The position numbers and the translations under genes are program-made. A DNA stretch of 64,000 bases from Flagellimonas amoyensis. Its GTDB lineage: Bacteria > Bacteroidota > Bacteroidia > Flavobacteriales > Flavobacteriaceae. Positions 1 through 8,870 of the stretch are shown here, one piece after another. Each line of letters starts with the position of its first letter. The stretch's first letter is position 1. The notes below the pieces were generated by a model. The model searched no databases. It had not been told where the DNA came from and worked only from the letters and a program-made list of their open reading frames with translations. The DNA lies in the NCBI RefSeq assembly GCF_003058265.1, contig NZ_QBUK01000004.1, positions 284,084 to 348,083 of the forward strand. The letters run 5' to 3'.

Positions 1-1046
1 ATGGTTATTTGGGCTACGACCTCATCGGCCACTTCCTCCAATTTAAACGATGCACGGTCGGCATACAACAATTTCAATCGTTGTTTTATATTTTTCAATC
101 CCAATTGCGTGGAATCCTTGGATATGTTCAGTTGTCCCGTATTCCTGACCTCTATGAGCAAATGATCTTCTTTTTGGACGATTTTCAAAAGGATCCTGCC
201 CCCGTTTTTCAGATTGGCGATCCCGTGCTTGGCGGCATTCTCCACCAGCAATTGAATCACCATGGGCGGGATTCTGAGGTCGAGGGTCTCGGCATCCACT
301 TCTTTGACAAATTCCAACCTGTCCTCAAATTGGATCTTGGAGAGGTCGATGTAGTTGTCCACCACTTCCAGTTCCTCCCTCACCGCAATATCGTTGATGT
401 TGTTCTTGGTCAATGAGTACCGCAAGATCTCTGATAGCTTTGTGAGCATTTCCCTGGATTTTTCCACATCTTCCAACATGAGTCCTCGGATATTGTTGAG
501 ACTATTGAACATAAAGTGTGGGTTGATCTGCCCCTTCAAGGTGTTCAGTTGCGCTTGTTTCAAATTCGTGTTCAGTTCCAAGCGTTCTATCCTGTCCTGA
601 TTGAGCTTGAGCAATAGGGTAATGACCAAATAGGTGACTATCCAAGCTCCCACCAAGAAAAGTGAGTTCAGTACTTGGATCCAGAAATTGTCATAGCTCT
701 TGAACATGCGGAGCTCATTCTCCGTCAGTGGGGGGCCAAATTTGCCATATAGAAATCCAAAGAACATGTTCAGCAGACCAAACACCACGGATGTCAATAC
801 AAATGAAGCTAGGATTTTTAGAATATCCCTTGGCCCAAAGTTATCAAAATGCACATTCCGCTTTAGGTACCATCTCAATATGGACGTGGGGAGAATCCCG
901 ATAAAAGTACCTGCAATAACAGAATACAGGGTCAATTCCATAGTGATGCCCTTCGGCACAAACGCCGCTATGGAATTGATGAAACCCCAACCCAAAAATT
1001 GCAGGATCCAAAAGGTCTGGTTTCTTCTTTTATTGCTTAATTCCAT
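1..1046 (-). CDS. LytS/YehU-type sensor histidine kinase (3' end outside window)
   Basis: About 348 residues can be read from the ATG at 1046; the C-terminus runs off the left edge. Several hydrophobic stretches (roughly residues 12-60, 76-100 and 128-147) form the membrane part. The conserved His_kinase block QINPHFMFNSLNNI follows at about residues 173-186, with His about 177 as the phosphorylation site. An ATP-binding part with VENAAKHGIANLKNGG and a GLKNIKQRL motif comes next. Kinases of this family normally pair with a LytTR-type response regulator, which would be expected just beyond the left edge; that is inference. The signal sensed is unknown. The small membrane protein at 1106-1330 lies directly upstream on the same strand and may be cotranscribed. 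Confidence 0.88.
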   Translation of the reverse strand, partial: MELSNKRRNQTFWILQFLGWGFINSIAAFVPKGITMELTLYSVIAGTFIGILPTSILRWYLKRNVHFDNFGPRDILKILASFVLTSVVFGLLNMFFGFLYGKFGPPLTENELRMFKSYDNFWIQVLNSLFLVGAWIVTYLVITLLLKLNQDRIERLELNTNLKQAQLNTLKGQINPHFMFNSLNNIRGLMLEDVEKSREMLTKLSEILRYSLTKNNINDIAVREELEVVDNYIDLSKIQFEDRLEFVKEVDAETLDLRIPPMVIQLLVENAAKHGIANLKNGGRILLKIVQKEDHLLIEVRNTGQLNISKDSTQLGLKNIKQRLKLLYADRASFKLEEVADEVVAQIT

Positions 1047-1105
1047 ATCACTTGGCTATACTGCCAAATATAATCCATTGTTTCCTTGAAATTTGTCCAA
1101 TGTCC

Positions 1106-1330
1106 TTATGATTCTTGCGCCCTATTCCTTCTGAACAGCCCACAACAGGACTTACTGGAAGGCAAAAAAACAATCCAGACCATTGTCATACCGGTGTAGA
1201 AGAATGGAAAGTAGTCCGAGTACTCCCAACCATTGAACTTGCCATACATACCTATGATCCCTCCTAAAATTCCCATGGCCATGACCACTTTTTGGGATGT
1301 GTTGAATTTTCTCATTTTGTTGAATTTCAA
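1106..1330 (-). CDS. Small hypothetical membrane protein
   Basis: 74 residues if translation starts at the first ATG; a second start five codons in (MRKFNTSQ, at 1315) is equally plausible. Two hydrophobic segments (about residues 14-28 and 41-57) are followed by a Cys/Arg-rich tail (SSKSCCGLFRRNR), suggesting a two-pass inner-membrane protein. I do not recognise the family. It ends 59 bp before the histidine kinase start on the same strand, so the two probably form an operon. A weak promoter-like TAGCCTTG lies on this strand at 1417-1424. The rest of the 207-bp gap up to 1537 holds nothing I can support. Confidence 0.6.
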   Translation of the reverse strand: MKFNKMRKFNTSQKVVMAMGILGGIIGMYGKFNGWEYSDYFPFFYTGMTMVWIVFLPSSKSCCGLFRRNRAQES

Positions 1331-1537
1331 ACTAGTGATTTAAAGAAGAATGCTAACCAAAAGGGTGATGATCAATTTTGCCAGTGCTATCATGGTGGTT
1401 TGCTTTTTATGTTACGCAAGGCTAAAGTAGTGGATGATGGCCTGCCGCCAAATGGGTTTATGACCAATGGTCATATGGATCACCTGAACGGTAATGACAC
1501 TCCGATATCCTTAAATAAAAGCTTTGGAAAAACTGTA

Positions 1538-2059
1538 CTAGTTCTTCGGAGGGAATTTGGAAAACACTTTTTTCACCAGTACTTCGAGCCTGCGCTCCCT
1601 TTCACTGGGAGATGCATTTTCCCGATACCCGCTTTCCGCAGTGGCCTGCCAGAAAAGGGCATCCCTTTGGGCATCCACAAAATCGAACTGAATGTTGCGC
1701 TGGACACTTGGGCTTCCCAAGGGCAATCCCACGGATATGCCTCCACCCATGTTCCTTCCGCCTCCGCCAAGACCTACGCCCACGGAATTTTTGGGTGCCG
1801 CCTGGAACTCGTTGCTCAATATATTGACAAAGATTTCAGGTTCCTCGGCCAAGCGGTACCCTCTCGATTGAAGGGTGGAATCCAAAATGCGGACAAGCCG
1901 TTTTTCATCCAACTGGCTCAAACCAGAATTCATTTCGGGGAAATAATTGTAGGTGGTGTATCCTGAGAAATCGACTTCCTTATCGTAATCATAACTCACC
2001 CGAACGGAAGAACAGGACGCCAACAACAAGCTGAAAACCACAATCAAAGTATTGCGCAT
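1538..2059 (-). CDS. DUF4136 domain lipoprotein
   Basis: 173 residues with a lipoprotein signal at the N-terminus (MRNTLIVVFSLLLASCSS, lipidated Cys about 16). The body matches the DUF4136 pattern: a YDYDKEVDFSGYTTYNYFP-type opening, then a DEKRLVRILDSTLQSRGY segment, a Gly-rich linker, and a C-terminal part with a DALFWQATAESGY-like stretch. Proteins of this family are membrane-anchored, usually in the outer membrane of Bacteroidota, and have no established function. It is downstream of obgE on the same strand but separated by a perfect palindrome that may terminate the obgE transcript. Confidence 0.8.
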   Translation of the reverse strand: MRNTLIVVFSLLLASCSSVRVSYDYDKEVDFSGYTTYNYFPEMNSGLSQLDEKRLVRILDSTLQSRGYRLAEEPEIFVNILSNEFQAAPKNSVGVGLGGGGRNMGGGISVGLPLGSPSVQRNIQFDFVDAQRDALFWQATAESGYRENASPSERERRLEVLVKKVFSKFPPKN

Positions 2060-2085
2060 AACGGTCGTTTCTGGATTCCTTAAAA

Positions 2086-2105
2086 ATAATCAATATATTG
2101 ATTAT
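2086..2105. promoter_or_regulatory. Perfect 20-nt palindrome, possible AT-rich terminator or operator
   Basis: ATAATCAATATATTGATTAT equals its own reverse complement. On the minus strand it follows the obgE stop by 19 nt and runs into TTTTTAAGG, so it could form an AT-rich intrinsic terminator. It also lies about 27 nt upstream of the DUF4136 gene start, where an operator could sit. Its half-site ATAATCAA recurs as an inverted repeat upstream of gltB. Confidence 0.5.
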
Positions 2106-2124
2106 GAGTGCAGAAGTAAAAGCA

Positions 2125-3126
2125 TTATTCGTCCAAAAGCACCCAAAGCTTATCCTTGAGTTCCTGTATGCCCAAACCGCTTACCGATGAGATGAAGAGA
2201 TAGGGAACATCCTTGAAATCTTCCTTCATGTCCTCCTTCATTTCTTCGATGAGTTCAGCATCCAGCATATCACATTTGGAAATGGCCACCAATCGGTTTT
2301 TGTCCAGCAGCTCTGGATTGTACCTGCGCAATTCGTCCAAAAGAATGGCATATTCCTGACTGATGTCCTTGCTATCGGCCGGAATCAGGAAAAGTAAAGT
2401 GGCATTCCGTTCAATATGGCGCAAGAAATAGTGTCCAAGTCCCTTGCCTTCGGCGGCCCCTTCAATGATTCCGGGGATGTCCGCCATCACAAAGCTCCTA
2501 AAGTCCCTATACTCCACAATGCCCAAATTGGGTTTGAGGGTGGTGAACTCATAATCTGCAATTTTGGGCTTTGCCGAAGTCATTGCGGAAAGCAGTGTCG
2601 ATTTTCCTGCATTGGGAAAACCGACCAGACCAACGTCGGCCAATACTTTGAGCTCCAAGGTGATCTTGGTTTCTTGTCCGGGTATGCCCGGTTGCGCATA
2701 GCGCGGTGTCTGGTTGGTGGGACTCTTGAAATGCCAGTTGCCACGGCCTCCCATTCCCCCTTCCAAGACAATTTTTTCCTCTTGGTCCTCGGTAATCTCG
2801 AAAAGCACTTCGTTGGTTTCCGTATCCCTGATCACGGTGCCCAAGGGCACTTCCAGATACACGTCGGACCCATCGGCCCCGGTGCTCCGGTTTTTACTGC
2901 CATGCTCCCCGTGTTCCGCCTTAAAATGCTTTTTGAACTTGAAATGGACCAAGGTCCATAGGTTTTTGTTCCCTTTTATGATGACATGTCCGCCTCGGCC
3001 CCCATCACCTCCATCGGGGCCTCCCTTGGCCACATATTTTTCGCGGTGCAAATGCGCAGAGCCCTTGCCCCCGTTTCCGGAGGAGACAAACACTTTCACA
3101 TAATCCACAAAATTCCCCTCGGTCAT
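2125..3126 (-). CDS. obgE: Obg-family GTPase ObgE/CgtA
   Basis: 333 residues, the usual length of Obg without a long C-terminal extension. The N-terminal Obg fold (about 1-155) is glycine-rich, with [20 protein letters not shown] and repeated GGxGG turns. The G domain follows: G1 GFPNAGKST near residue 170, G2 around [10 protein letters not shown]3 [10 protein letters not shown]4 in the variant form SKCD, and G5 SSVSG. Obg binds the large ribosomal subunit and acts in ribosome maturation and stress control; this is family knowledge. It lies 56 bp downstream of the hpt-adk fusion on the same strand and is probably cotranscribed with it. Confidence 0.95.
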   Translation of the reverse strand: MTEGNFVDYVKVFVSSGNGGKGSAHLHREKYVAKGGPDGGDGGRGGHVIIKGNKNLWTLVHFKFKKHFKAEHGEHGSKNRSTGADGSDVYLEVPLGTVIRDTETNEVLFEITEDQEEKIVLEGGMGGRGNWHFKSPTNQTPRYAQPGIPGQETKITLELKVLADVGLVGFPNAGKSTLLSAMTSAKPKIADYEFTTLKPNLGIVEYRDFRSFVMADIPGIIEGAAEGKGLGHYFLRHIERNATLLFLIPADSKDISQEYAILLDELRRYNPELLDKNRLVAISKCDMLDAELIEEMKEDMKEDFKDVPYLFISSVSGLGIQELKDKLWVLLDE

Positions 3127-3182
3127 GTTCTTGGTATTGTTGGTAAATAAAACGGTAGCAGCCTAAAAACTGCTCTCCTATA

Positions 3183-4289
3183 TTACAAGGTATCGATTAT
3201 CTTGCTCAGTCGCCCTGTAATGTCATCGATGTTGCCTATCCCGTTCACGGAATGGAATTTCCCCTGTTTTTCGTAGTAGGCCTTTAACGGGGCCGTTTTC
3301 TCGTTGTATTCGTCAAAGCGGTTACGGATCTTGTCCTCATCCTGATCATCGGAACGACCACTGCTCTTACCGCGTTCCAGTAATCGCGCCACCAACACAT
3401 CATCATCAGCCTCTAGGGCAATAGTGGCATCCACCTTCATGTTCTTGGATTCCAAAAAGTTGTCCAGTGCCTCTGCTTGGGCAGCCGTGCGTGGAAAACC
3501 ATCAAAAATGAAACCTGCTGCATCCGGGCTTTTCTCCACCTCGTCCTTCAGCATGTCTATCGTTACCTCATCCGGCACCAAATCGCCCTTATCTATAAAG
3601 GACTTGGCCAATTTGCCCAGATCGGTCCCGTTTTTAATGTTGTAGCGGAAAACATCCCCTGTGGATATGTGTTTCAGGTTATACTTTTCCTTCAAGAACC
3701 CTGCTTGGGTCCCTTTTCCAGCTCCTGGCTTTCCAAAAAGCACTAGGTTGATCATATCTGATTCATTTAATTGGTAAACTTCCCTAAGATTTCTGCCCAA
3801 TTCGTTGTAGTCCAGCCCATACCCCACAATAAAATTATCGGGAATCTCCAGGCCCACATAGTCGATGGCATACTCACCATTATATACTTCGGCCTTGTAA
3901 AAAAGGGCCGCTATCTTAAATTCCTTCACATTGGTATGGGAAAACAGGTGCACCAACTGTTTCAGGGTACGGCCCGTATCCACCACATCCTCCAAAATGA
4001 TCACGCTCTTGCCCTCGATCTCTTCCGGCGCGTCCAACAAGGTTTCCACGATTCCCGTGGAAGTCAACCCTTGATAAGAGCTCAACCGCACAAAGGAAAC
4101 CTCACAGGGATTCTGGTAGGCTTTCAAAAAATCGGACACGAACATAAAGGCCCCATTCAGCACACCCACAAAGAGAGGCGTCTCGTCCTTGTAGTCTTTG
4201 GCAATATCTTCGGCCATTTTCTTGATGGCGGCAAGGATTTCCTCTTCCTTTAAGTAGGGCTTAAAAAACTTGTCGTGAAGCTTGATCAA
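3183..4289 (-). CDS. adk: Hypoxanthine phosphoribosyltransferase-adenylate kinase fusion
   Basis: One reading frame holds two enzymes. Residues 1-175 are an HPRT domain with the PRPP-binding motif VIILEDVVDTGRT (96-108), for salvage of hypoxanthine/guanine. Residues from about 179 are adenylate kinase, with P-loop GKPGAGKGT (186-194), STGDVFR, DGFPRT and a short-lid form (RGKSSGR). I start it at the TTG at 4289 (IKLHDKFFKPYL follows), giving 368 residues. Upstream in-frame ATGs exist, but a TAnnTTTG promoter at 4316-4323 would exclude them, and the longest version overlaps purK. An Hpt-Adk fusion is known in Flavobacteriia. obgE follows on the same strand. Confidence 0.9.
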   Translation of the reverse strand: MIKLHDKFFKPYLKEEEILAAIKKMAEDIAKDYKDETPLFVGVLNGAFMFVSDFLKAYQNPCEVSFVRLSSYQGLTSTGIVETLLDAPEEIEGKSVIILEDVVDTGRTLKQLVHLFSHTNVKEFKIAALFYKAEVYNGEYAIDYVGLEIPDNFIVGYGLDYNELGRNLREVYQLNESDMINLVLFGKPGAGKGTQAGFLKEKYNLKHISTGDVFRYNIKNGTDLGKLAKSFIDKGDLVPDEVTIDMLKDEVEKSPDAAGFIFDGFPRTAAQAEALDNFLESKNMKVDATIALEADDDVLVARLLERGKSSGRSDDQDEDKIRNRFDEYNEKTAPLKAYYEKQGKFHSVNGIGNIDDITGRLSKIIDTL

Positions 4290-4315
4290 TGTTCTGCTAT
4301 TAATGGTCAGGTTGG

Positions 4316-4323
4316 CAAAGATA
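4316..4323 (-). promoter_or_regulatory. TAnnTTTG promoter of hpt-adk
   Basis: The minus strand reads TATCTTTG, a full match to the Bacteroidota -7 element. It lies 26 nt upstream of the TTG start and downstream of every in-frame ATG, so it decides the start. It is back to back with the purK promoter. Confidence 0.7.
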
Positions 4324-4376
4324 GTATTTTTGGGGTGGTATGTCCACCTATCTTTTATCCCTTCAAGGAATTCATG

Positions 4377-4384
4377 TATTTTTG
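4377..4384 (+). promoter_or_regulatory. TAnnTTTG promoter of purK-purE
   Basis: TATTTTTG matches the consensus -7 element and ends 23 nt before the purK ATG. The two -7 boxes of the divergent purine operons are only about 53 bp apart, so their upstream regions overlap. Confidence 0.7.
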
Positions 4385-4407
4385 CTTTCATTCCAATTCG
4401 CTGATCA

Positions 4408-5565
4408 ATGCAATTTTTTTCATCCGATTTTAAACTGGGCATCTTGGGAGGAGGCCAATTGGGCAAAATGATGCTCTACGAAACCCGCAAATGGGACATC
4501 CGCACAAAGGTGATGGATGCCTCGCCCGAAGCCCCTTGCAAAATAGCCTGCAACGAATTTGTGCTGGGCGATTTGATGGATTTTGATGCCGTTTACCATT
4601 TTGGGAAGGATGTGGACGTACTCACCATCGAGATCGAAAACGTAAATGTGGACGCCCTTGAAAAACTGGAACATGAAGGCATCAAGGTCTACCCTCCCAC
4701 CAAGACCCTTCGGACCATACAGAACAAGGCCACACAGAAGCTTTTTTATACGGACCACGGCATCCCGACGGCACCGTTCACCCGTTTTGCCTATACTTCG
4801 GAAATCGAGGACAGCATCCATAACGGAGGCCTCCAACTGCCCTTTGTGTGGAAAAGTGCGCAGTTTGGCTACGACGGCCAGGGCGTGAAAGTGGTGCGAA
4901 AACTGGAAGACCTCCAAGACCTACCCAATGTGGAATGCATTGCAGAGCAAATGATCGGTTTTAAAAACGAATTGGCCGTTATCGTGACAAGGAGCACCAA
5001 AGGTGAGGTGAAGACCTACCCCGTGGTGGAGATGGAATTTCACCCCGAGGCCAACCAAGTGGAATATGTGATCTGTCCCGCCCGAATCGATGCGACCGTT
5101 GCCCAAAAGGCGCAGGAAATTGCACTGAAGGTCTCGGAACAAATGAAACATATTGGCCTGCTTGCCGTGGAAATGTTCCAGACCCAGGACGATGAGATCT
5201 TGGTGAACGAAGTGGCTCCAAGACCGCACAACAGCGGACACTACAGCATAGAAGCCAGCTATACCAACCAGTTTGAACAACACATCCGTGCCATTTTGGG
5301 ACTTCCCTTGGGAAAAACCGACAGCAAGGTGGCCGGCATCATGGTCAACTTGGTGGGGGCCGAAGGACATACGGGCGATGTGGTCTATGAAAACATGGCC
5401 GACATCTTGGAAATGGAGGGCGTGACCCCGCACATTTATGGAAAAAGAGAGACAAGACCCTTCCGGAAAATGGGACACGTCACCATTGTGGACGAGGATA
5501 TGGCCAGGGCCCGAAAAGTGGCCCAAGAAGTAAAGGAAACCATCAAGGTAATCACCAACAAATAG
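4408..5565 (+). CDS. purK: N5-carboxyaminoimidazole ribonucleotide synthase PurK
   Basis: 385 residues, normal for the family. It makes N5-CAIR from AIR, bicarbonate and ATP in de novo purine synthesis. The N-terminus FKLGILGGGQLGKMM (about 8-22) is the typical PurK nucleotide-fold opening. The ATP-grasp region includes FVWKSAQFGYDGQGVKVV and, near residue 270, VNEVAPRPHNSGHYSIEA, whose Glu and Asn should bind magnesium. It starts at the ATG at 4408, 23 nt after a TATTTTTG promoter. purE follows 50 bp downstream, and hpt-adk is divergent, so purine synthesis and salvage share a regulatory gap. Confidence 0.96.
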   Translation: MQFFSSDFKLGILGGGQLGKMMLYETRKWDIRTKVMDASPEAPCKIACNEFVLGDLMDFDAVYHFGKDVDVLTIEIENVNVDALEKLEHEGIKVYPPTKTLRTIQNKATQKLFYTDHGIPTAPFTRFAYTSEIEDSIHNGGLQLPFVWKSAQFGYDGQGVKVVRKLEDLQDLPNVECIAEQMIGFKNELAVIVTRSTKGEVKTYPVVEMEFHPEANQVEYVICPARIDATVAQKAQEIALKVSEQMKHIGLLAVEMFQTQDDEILVNEVAPRPHNSGHYSIEASYTNQFEQHIRAILGLPLGKTDSKVAGIMVNLVGAEGHTGDVVYENMADILEMEGVTPHIYGKRETRPFRKMGHVTIVDEDMARARKVAQEVKETIKVITNK

Positions 5566-5615
5566 CAAACTATCAAGTTCAGGTTTGGTATTTGGGATTT
5601 AAAGATTGAAATTTT

Positions 5616-6107
5616 ATGAAAAAAGTAGCCGTGATCATGGGAAGCACCAGCGACCTTCCCGTTATGCAAGACGCCATTGATATATTGAAAGAATTTGGGA
5701 TCACCGTTGACGTGGACATTGTTTCCGCGCACCGCACTCCTGAAAAATTGTTCGATTTTGGCAAAAATGCCCACACAAACGGATATTCGGTGATCATTGC
5801 CGGGGCCGGAGGGGCCGCCCACTTGCCCGGAATGGTAGCTTCATTGTCCCCATTGCCCGTGATAGGCGTGCCCGTAAAGAGCAGCAACTCCATAGATGGT
5901 TGGGATTCCGTCCTCTCCATTCTCCAGATGCCCGGCGGGGTGCCCGTGGCCACCGTAGCGCTGAATGGCGCCAAGAATGCGGGCATATTGGCCGCACAGA
6001 TCATAGGCAGTTCCAATCCGGAGATCCTGAACAAGATCCAATCCTACAAGGAAGGACTGAAGGAGAAAGTCATCAAAGGAGCCGAAGAGGTGCGGAAAAT
6101 GAAATAA
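5616..6107 (+). CDS. purE: N5-CAIR mutase PurE (class I)
   Basis: 163 residues. It converts the PurK product N5-CAIR to CAIR. Visible motifs are MGSTSDLPVM (9-18), VSAHRTPEKLF and GAGGAAHLPGM, which together form the nucleotide and carboxylate site of class I PurE; the presence of purK alongside fits that class. The 50-bp gap after purK contains TTTGGGATTT followed by a run ending AAATTTT directly before the ATG. This resembles the repeat boxes found before the genes at 14.3 and 15.0 kb. It is most likely translated from the purK transcript. Confidence 0.96.
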   Translation: MKKVAVIMGSTSDLPVMQDAIDILKEFGITVDVDIVSAHRTPEKLFDFGKNAHTNGYSVIIAGAGGAAHLPGMVASLSPLPVIGVPVKSSNSIDGWDSVLSILQMPGGVPVATVALNGAKNAGILAAQIIGSSNPEILNKIQSYKEGLKEKVIKGAEEVRKMK

Positions 6108-6173
6108 ACCGCCAATCACAACCTCTTTACTTTGTAAAGCCTCTGGCTATCATACACTATTATCGATTTACCC

Positions 6174-8204
6174 ATGAACAACCCACTATTGGAGCCTTTT
6201 GACCAAGCTCCGTTTTCCAAAATAAAGAACGAACACTTCAAACCGGCTTTTCTTCAGGCCATCGATGATGCCAAAAAGGAAATCGACGACATCGTGGAAA
6301 ACCCGGATGCCCCCACTTTCCAAAACACCTTGGAGGCCTTGGATTTTGCAGGGCAGCAGTTGGACCGTATTTCCAGTGTGTTTTTCAATCTGAATTCCGC
6401 GGAGACCAATGAGGACATTCAAAAGATAGCCCAAGAAGTGTCTCCCCTTTTGTCCGAATTCAGCAATGACATCACCCTGAACCAAGGCCTTTTTGAACGC
6501 ATCAAGGCGGTCTATGAGCAGAGAGATGTTTTGAAACTCACTCCCGAGCAGCAAACCCTTTTGGAAAAGAAATACAAAAGCTTTAGCAGGAACGGGGCCA
6601 ATTTGAACGATTCGGATAAAAAGCGATTACGGGAAATCGATGCCGAACTTTCCAAACTGAAATTAAAGTTTGGGGAAAACGTTTTGGCCGAGACCAACAA
6701 GTACGAAATGCACCTTACCGATGAGGAAGACCTCAAAGGTCTGCCCGAAGGCGAAAAAGAAGCCGCTGGGCAGTTGGCCGAATCCAAGGGGAAAGACGGC
6801 TGGCTCATCACGTTGGATTACCCCAGCTATATCCCCTTCATGAAATATGCAGAGAACAGGGAGTTGCGGAAGGAGCTTTCCATTGCGTTTGGCAGTAAGG
6901 GTTTTCATGGAGATGAACTGGACAACCAGGAAAATATCCTAAAAATAGTTTCATTGCGCCACGAACGTGCCAACCTTCTGGGCTATGCCACCCATGCCCA
7001 TTTTGTTCTGGAAGAACGTATGGCTGAAACCCCGGAAAAAGTAATGGATTTTCTGAACGAGCTGCTCGAAAAGGCAAAACCCGCCGCAGAAAGGGAGTTT
7101 GGGGAACTGGAGGCATTTGCCAAAGATCTGGACCAAATAGACCGATTGGAAAAATGGGACAGTGCCTTCTATTCTGAAAAGTTGAAGCAAAAGCTCTTCA
7201 ATCTGGATGATGAGAAGCTAAAACCGTATTTCAAACTGGAAAATGTGATCAACGGCGTTTTTAAAGTGGCCGAAAAACTCTTCGGACTTAGGTTCAACGA
7301 AGTCCAGACCATAGAAAAATACCATCCGGATGTAAAGACGTATGAAGTGTATGACGACAAAAACAACTTCATTTCACTCTTCTATGCCGACTTCCATCCC
7401 AGACCCGGAAAGCGTGGTGGAGCTTGGATGACCTCGTTCAAATCCCAGTACACGCTGAACGGAAAGAACAACAGGCCCCACATTTCCAACGTCTGCAATT
7501 TCACCAAGCCGACCAAATCCAAACCCTCACTGCTCACCTTCAATGAGGTGACCACACTTTTCCATGAATTCGGGCACGGGCTACACGGCATGTTGGCCGA
7601 CACCACCTACCCTAGCCTTTCGGGCACTTCGGTGTATTGGGATTTTGTGGAACTGCCCAGTCAGGTCATGGAAAATTGGTGTTATGAGAAAGAGGCCCTG
7701 GAACTTTTTGCATTTCATTATGAGACCGGGGAGTTGATCCCCATGGAATTGGTGGAAAAAATAAAGGAATCCGCTACCTTTCAGGAAGGAATGGCCACGG
7801 TGCGCCAATTGAGCTTTGGCTTTTTGGACATGGCATGGCACAGCAACGATCCATCCAACATCAAAGATGTAAAAGCATACGAGGCCAAGGCGTTTGAAGG
7901 CACGGACTTGTTCCCCGATACCCCCCAAACCTGTATGAGCACATCGTTTTCCCATATTTTCCAAGGAGGCTATTCCTCTGGATACTACAGCTACAAATGG
8001 GCCGAAGTGCTGGATGCGGATGCTTTTGCCCATTTCAAAGAGAATGGCATTTTCAGCAAAGCGGTCGCCGATAAGTTCAAGGAAAATGTGCTCTCCAAAG
8101 GAGGAACGGAGAACCCGATGGAACTCTACAAACGTTTCAGGGGAGCGGAACCCAATATCGATGCGCTCTTGGAAAGGGCCGGACTCATCAAAAAAGCAAG
8201 CTAA
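6174..8204 (+). CDS. M3 family metallopeptidase (oligopeptidase A / dipeptidyl carboxypeptidase type)
   Basis: 676 residues, typical for the M3A (thimet oligopeptidase-like) group. The zinc site is clear: HEFGHGLH near residue 464, with the third ligand Glu expected in the WDFVELPSQVMENW segment that follows. No signal peptide is visible, so the enzyme is probably cytoplasmic and degrades oligopeptides or cleaved signal peptides; this is family knowledge. The start MNNPLLEPFDQAPFSKIKNEH is the usual opening for these proteins. A near-consensus promoter TTACTTTG lies at 6127-6134 inside a small inverted repeat (CTTTAC/GTAAAG, 6125-6139). It could be annotated as either prlC or dcp; sequence alone does not settle it. 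Confidence 0.92.
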   Translation: MNNPLLEPFDQAPFSKIKNEHFKPAFLQAIDDAKKEIDDIVENPDAPTFQNTLEALDFAGQQLDRISSVFFNLNSAETNEDIQKIAQEVSPLLSEFSNDITLNQGLFERIKAVYEQRDVLKLTPEQQTLLEKKYKSFSRNGANLNDSDKKRLREIDAELSKLKLKFGENVLAETNKYEMHLTDEEDLKGLPEGEKEAAGQLAESKGKDGWLITLDYPSYIPFMKYAENRELRKELSIAFGSKGFHGDELDNQENILKIVSLRHERANLLGYATHAHFVLEERMAETPEKVMDFLNELLEKAKPAAEREFGELEAFAKDLDQIDRLEKWDSAFYSEKLKQKLFNLDDEKLKPYFKLENVINGVFKVAEKLFGLRFNEVQTIEKYHPDVKTYEVYDDKNNFISLFYADFHPRPGKRGGAWMTSFKSQYTLNGKNNRPHISNVCNFTKPTKSKPSLLTFNEVTTLFHEFGHGLHGMLADTTYPSLSGTSVYWDFVELPSQVMENWCYEKEALELFAFHYETGELIPMELVEKIKESATFQEGMATVRQLSFGFLDMAWHSNDPSNIKDVKAYEAKAFEGTDLFPDTPQTCMSTSFSHIFQGGYSSGYYSYKWAEVLDADAFAHFKENGIFSKAVADKFKENVLSKGGTENPMELYKRFRGAEPNIDALLERAGLIKKAS

Positions 8205-8292
8205 ATGCAGTAGCTGCGCAATGGACAGATGGTTTTGGACGAAAATTGGGACACATCTTACCCGCGACCATCCTTTGCAGCATAAAAACCAC

Positions 8293-8300
8293 TATTTTTG
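8293..8300 (+). promoter_or_regulatory. TAnnTTTG promoter of the sigma factor gene
   Basis: TATTTTTG, a full match, ends 13 nt before the ATG at 8314, so the predicted leader is very short. It lies 89 nt after the M3 peptidase stop, giving the sigma factor its own transcription. Confidence 0.65.
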
Positions 8301-8313
8301 CTACTTCTAAACT

Positions 8314-8868
8314 ATGGGCAAGCACGAACTTCATCCGCAGAATTGGGTAGATCTCTATGCAGATTACCTTTTCAACTACGCCGTAGCCAGGGTCAGCGAT
8401 GCAGAAATTGCCAAGGATCTGGTGCAGGAAACCTTTTTTGCCGGACTCAATTCTTCCAAAAACTACAAGGGTGATGCCGCCGAGCGTACCTGGCTGGTCT
8501 CCATATTGAAACGAAAGGTCATAGACCACTACCGCAAGAGCAATTCCAAAAAAGGAAAAGCTGAGGTTCGCATCAATTATAGTGCGGATTCCGAATCTGA
8601 AGGAGATTGGTTGGAAGAGCAAGTGGCCGACCCTTTTACCAGGGATGGGGACAATATATTGGAGAACGAGGAGCTGGGGCTGGCCTTGCAGGAGTGTTTG
8701 GACAAATTGCCCAAAAAGCAGGCCCAAGTCTTTAAGATGAAGACCATCCAAGGAATGGAAACTGAAGATATTTGTAATGAGTTGGACATTAATCCGTCCA
8801 ATTTGTGGGTAATGATCCATAGGGCAAGGACCTCGCTTATGGGTTGTATGAACGAAAATTGGTTTTAG
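8314..8868 (+). CDS. RNA polymerase sigma factor, sigma-70 family (ECF-like)
   Basis: 184 residues with only regions 2 and 4, as in ECF sigma factors. Region 2 is at about 10-75 (DLYADYLFNYAVARV, then AKDLVQETFFAGL, then RTWLVSILKRKVIDHYRK). Region 4 is at about 128-178 (LQECLDKLPKKQAQVFKMKT, then ETEDICNELDINPSNLWVMIHRAR). A long acidic linker (ADSESEGDWLEEQVADPF) separates them. The gene has its own TATTTTTG promoter. A 76-aa Cys/His protein starts 2 nt after the stop and is the obvious candidate regulator. The target regulon cannot be told from the sequence. Confidence 0.9.
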   Translation: MGKHELHPQNWVDLYADYLFNYAVARVSDAEIAKDLVQETFFAGLNSSKNYKGDAAERTWLVSILKRKVIDHYRKSNSKKGKAEVRINYSADSESEGDWLEEQVADPFTRDGDNILENEELGLALQECLDKLPKKQAQVFKMKTIQGMETEDICNELDINPSNLWVMIHRARTSLMGCMNENWF

Positions 8869-8870
8869 CT

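Noticed and set aside
1292..1966. 224-residue plus-strand frame across the gap and the DUF4136 gene
   Set aside because: Most of it is antisense to a clear lipoprotein gene, and the translated product has no domain features.
2416..2961. 181-residue plus-strand frame
   Set aside because: Antisense to the unmistakable obgE gene.
4921..5568. 215-residue minus-strand frame
   Set aside because: Antisense to purK; no promoter, no domain.
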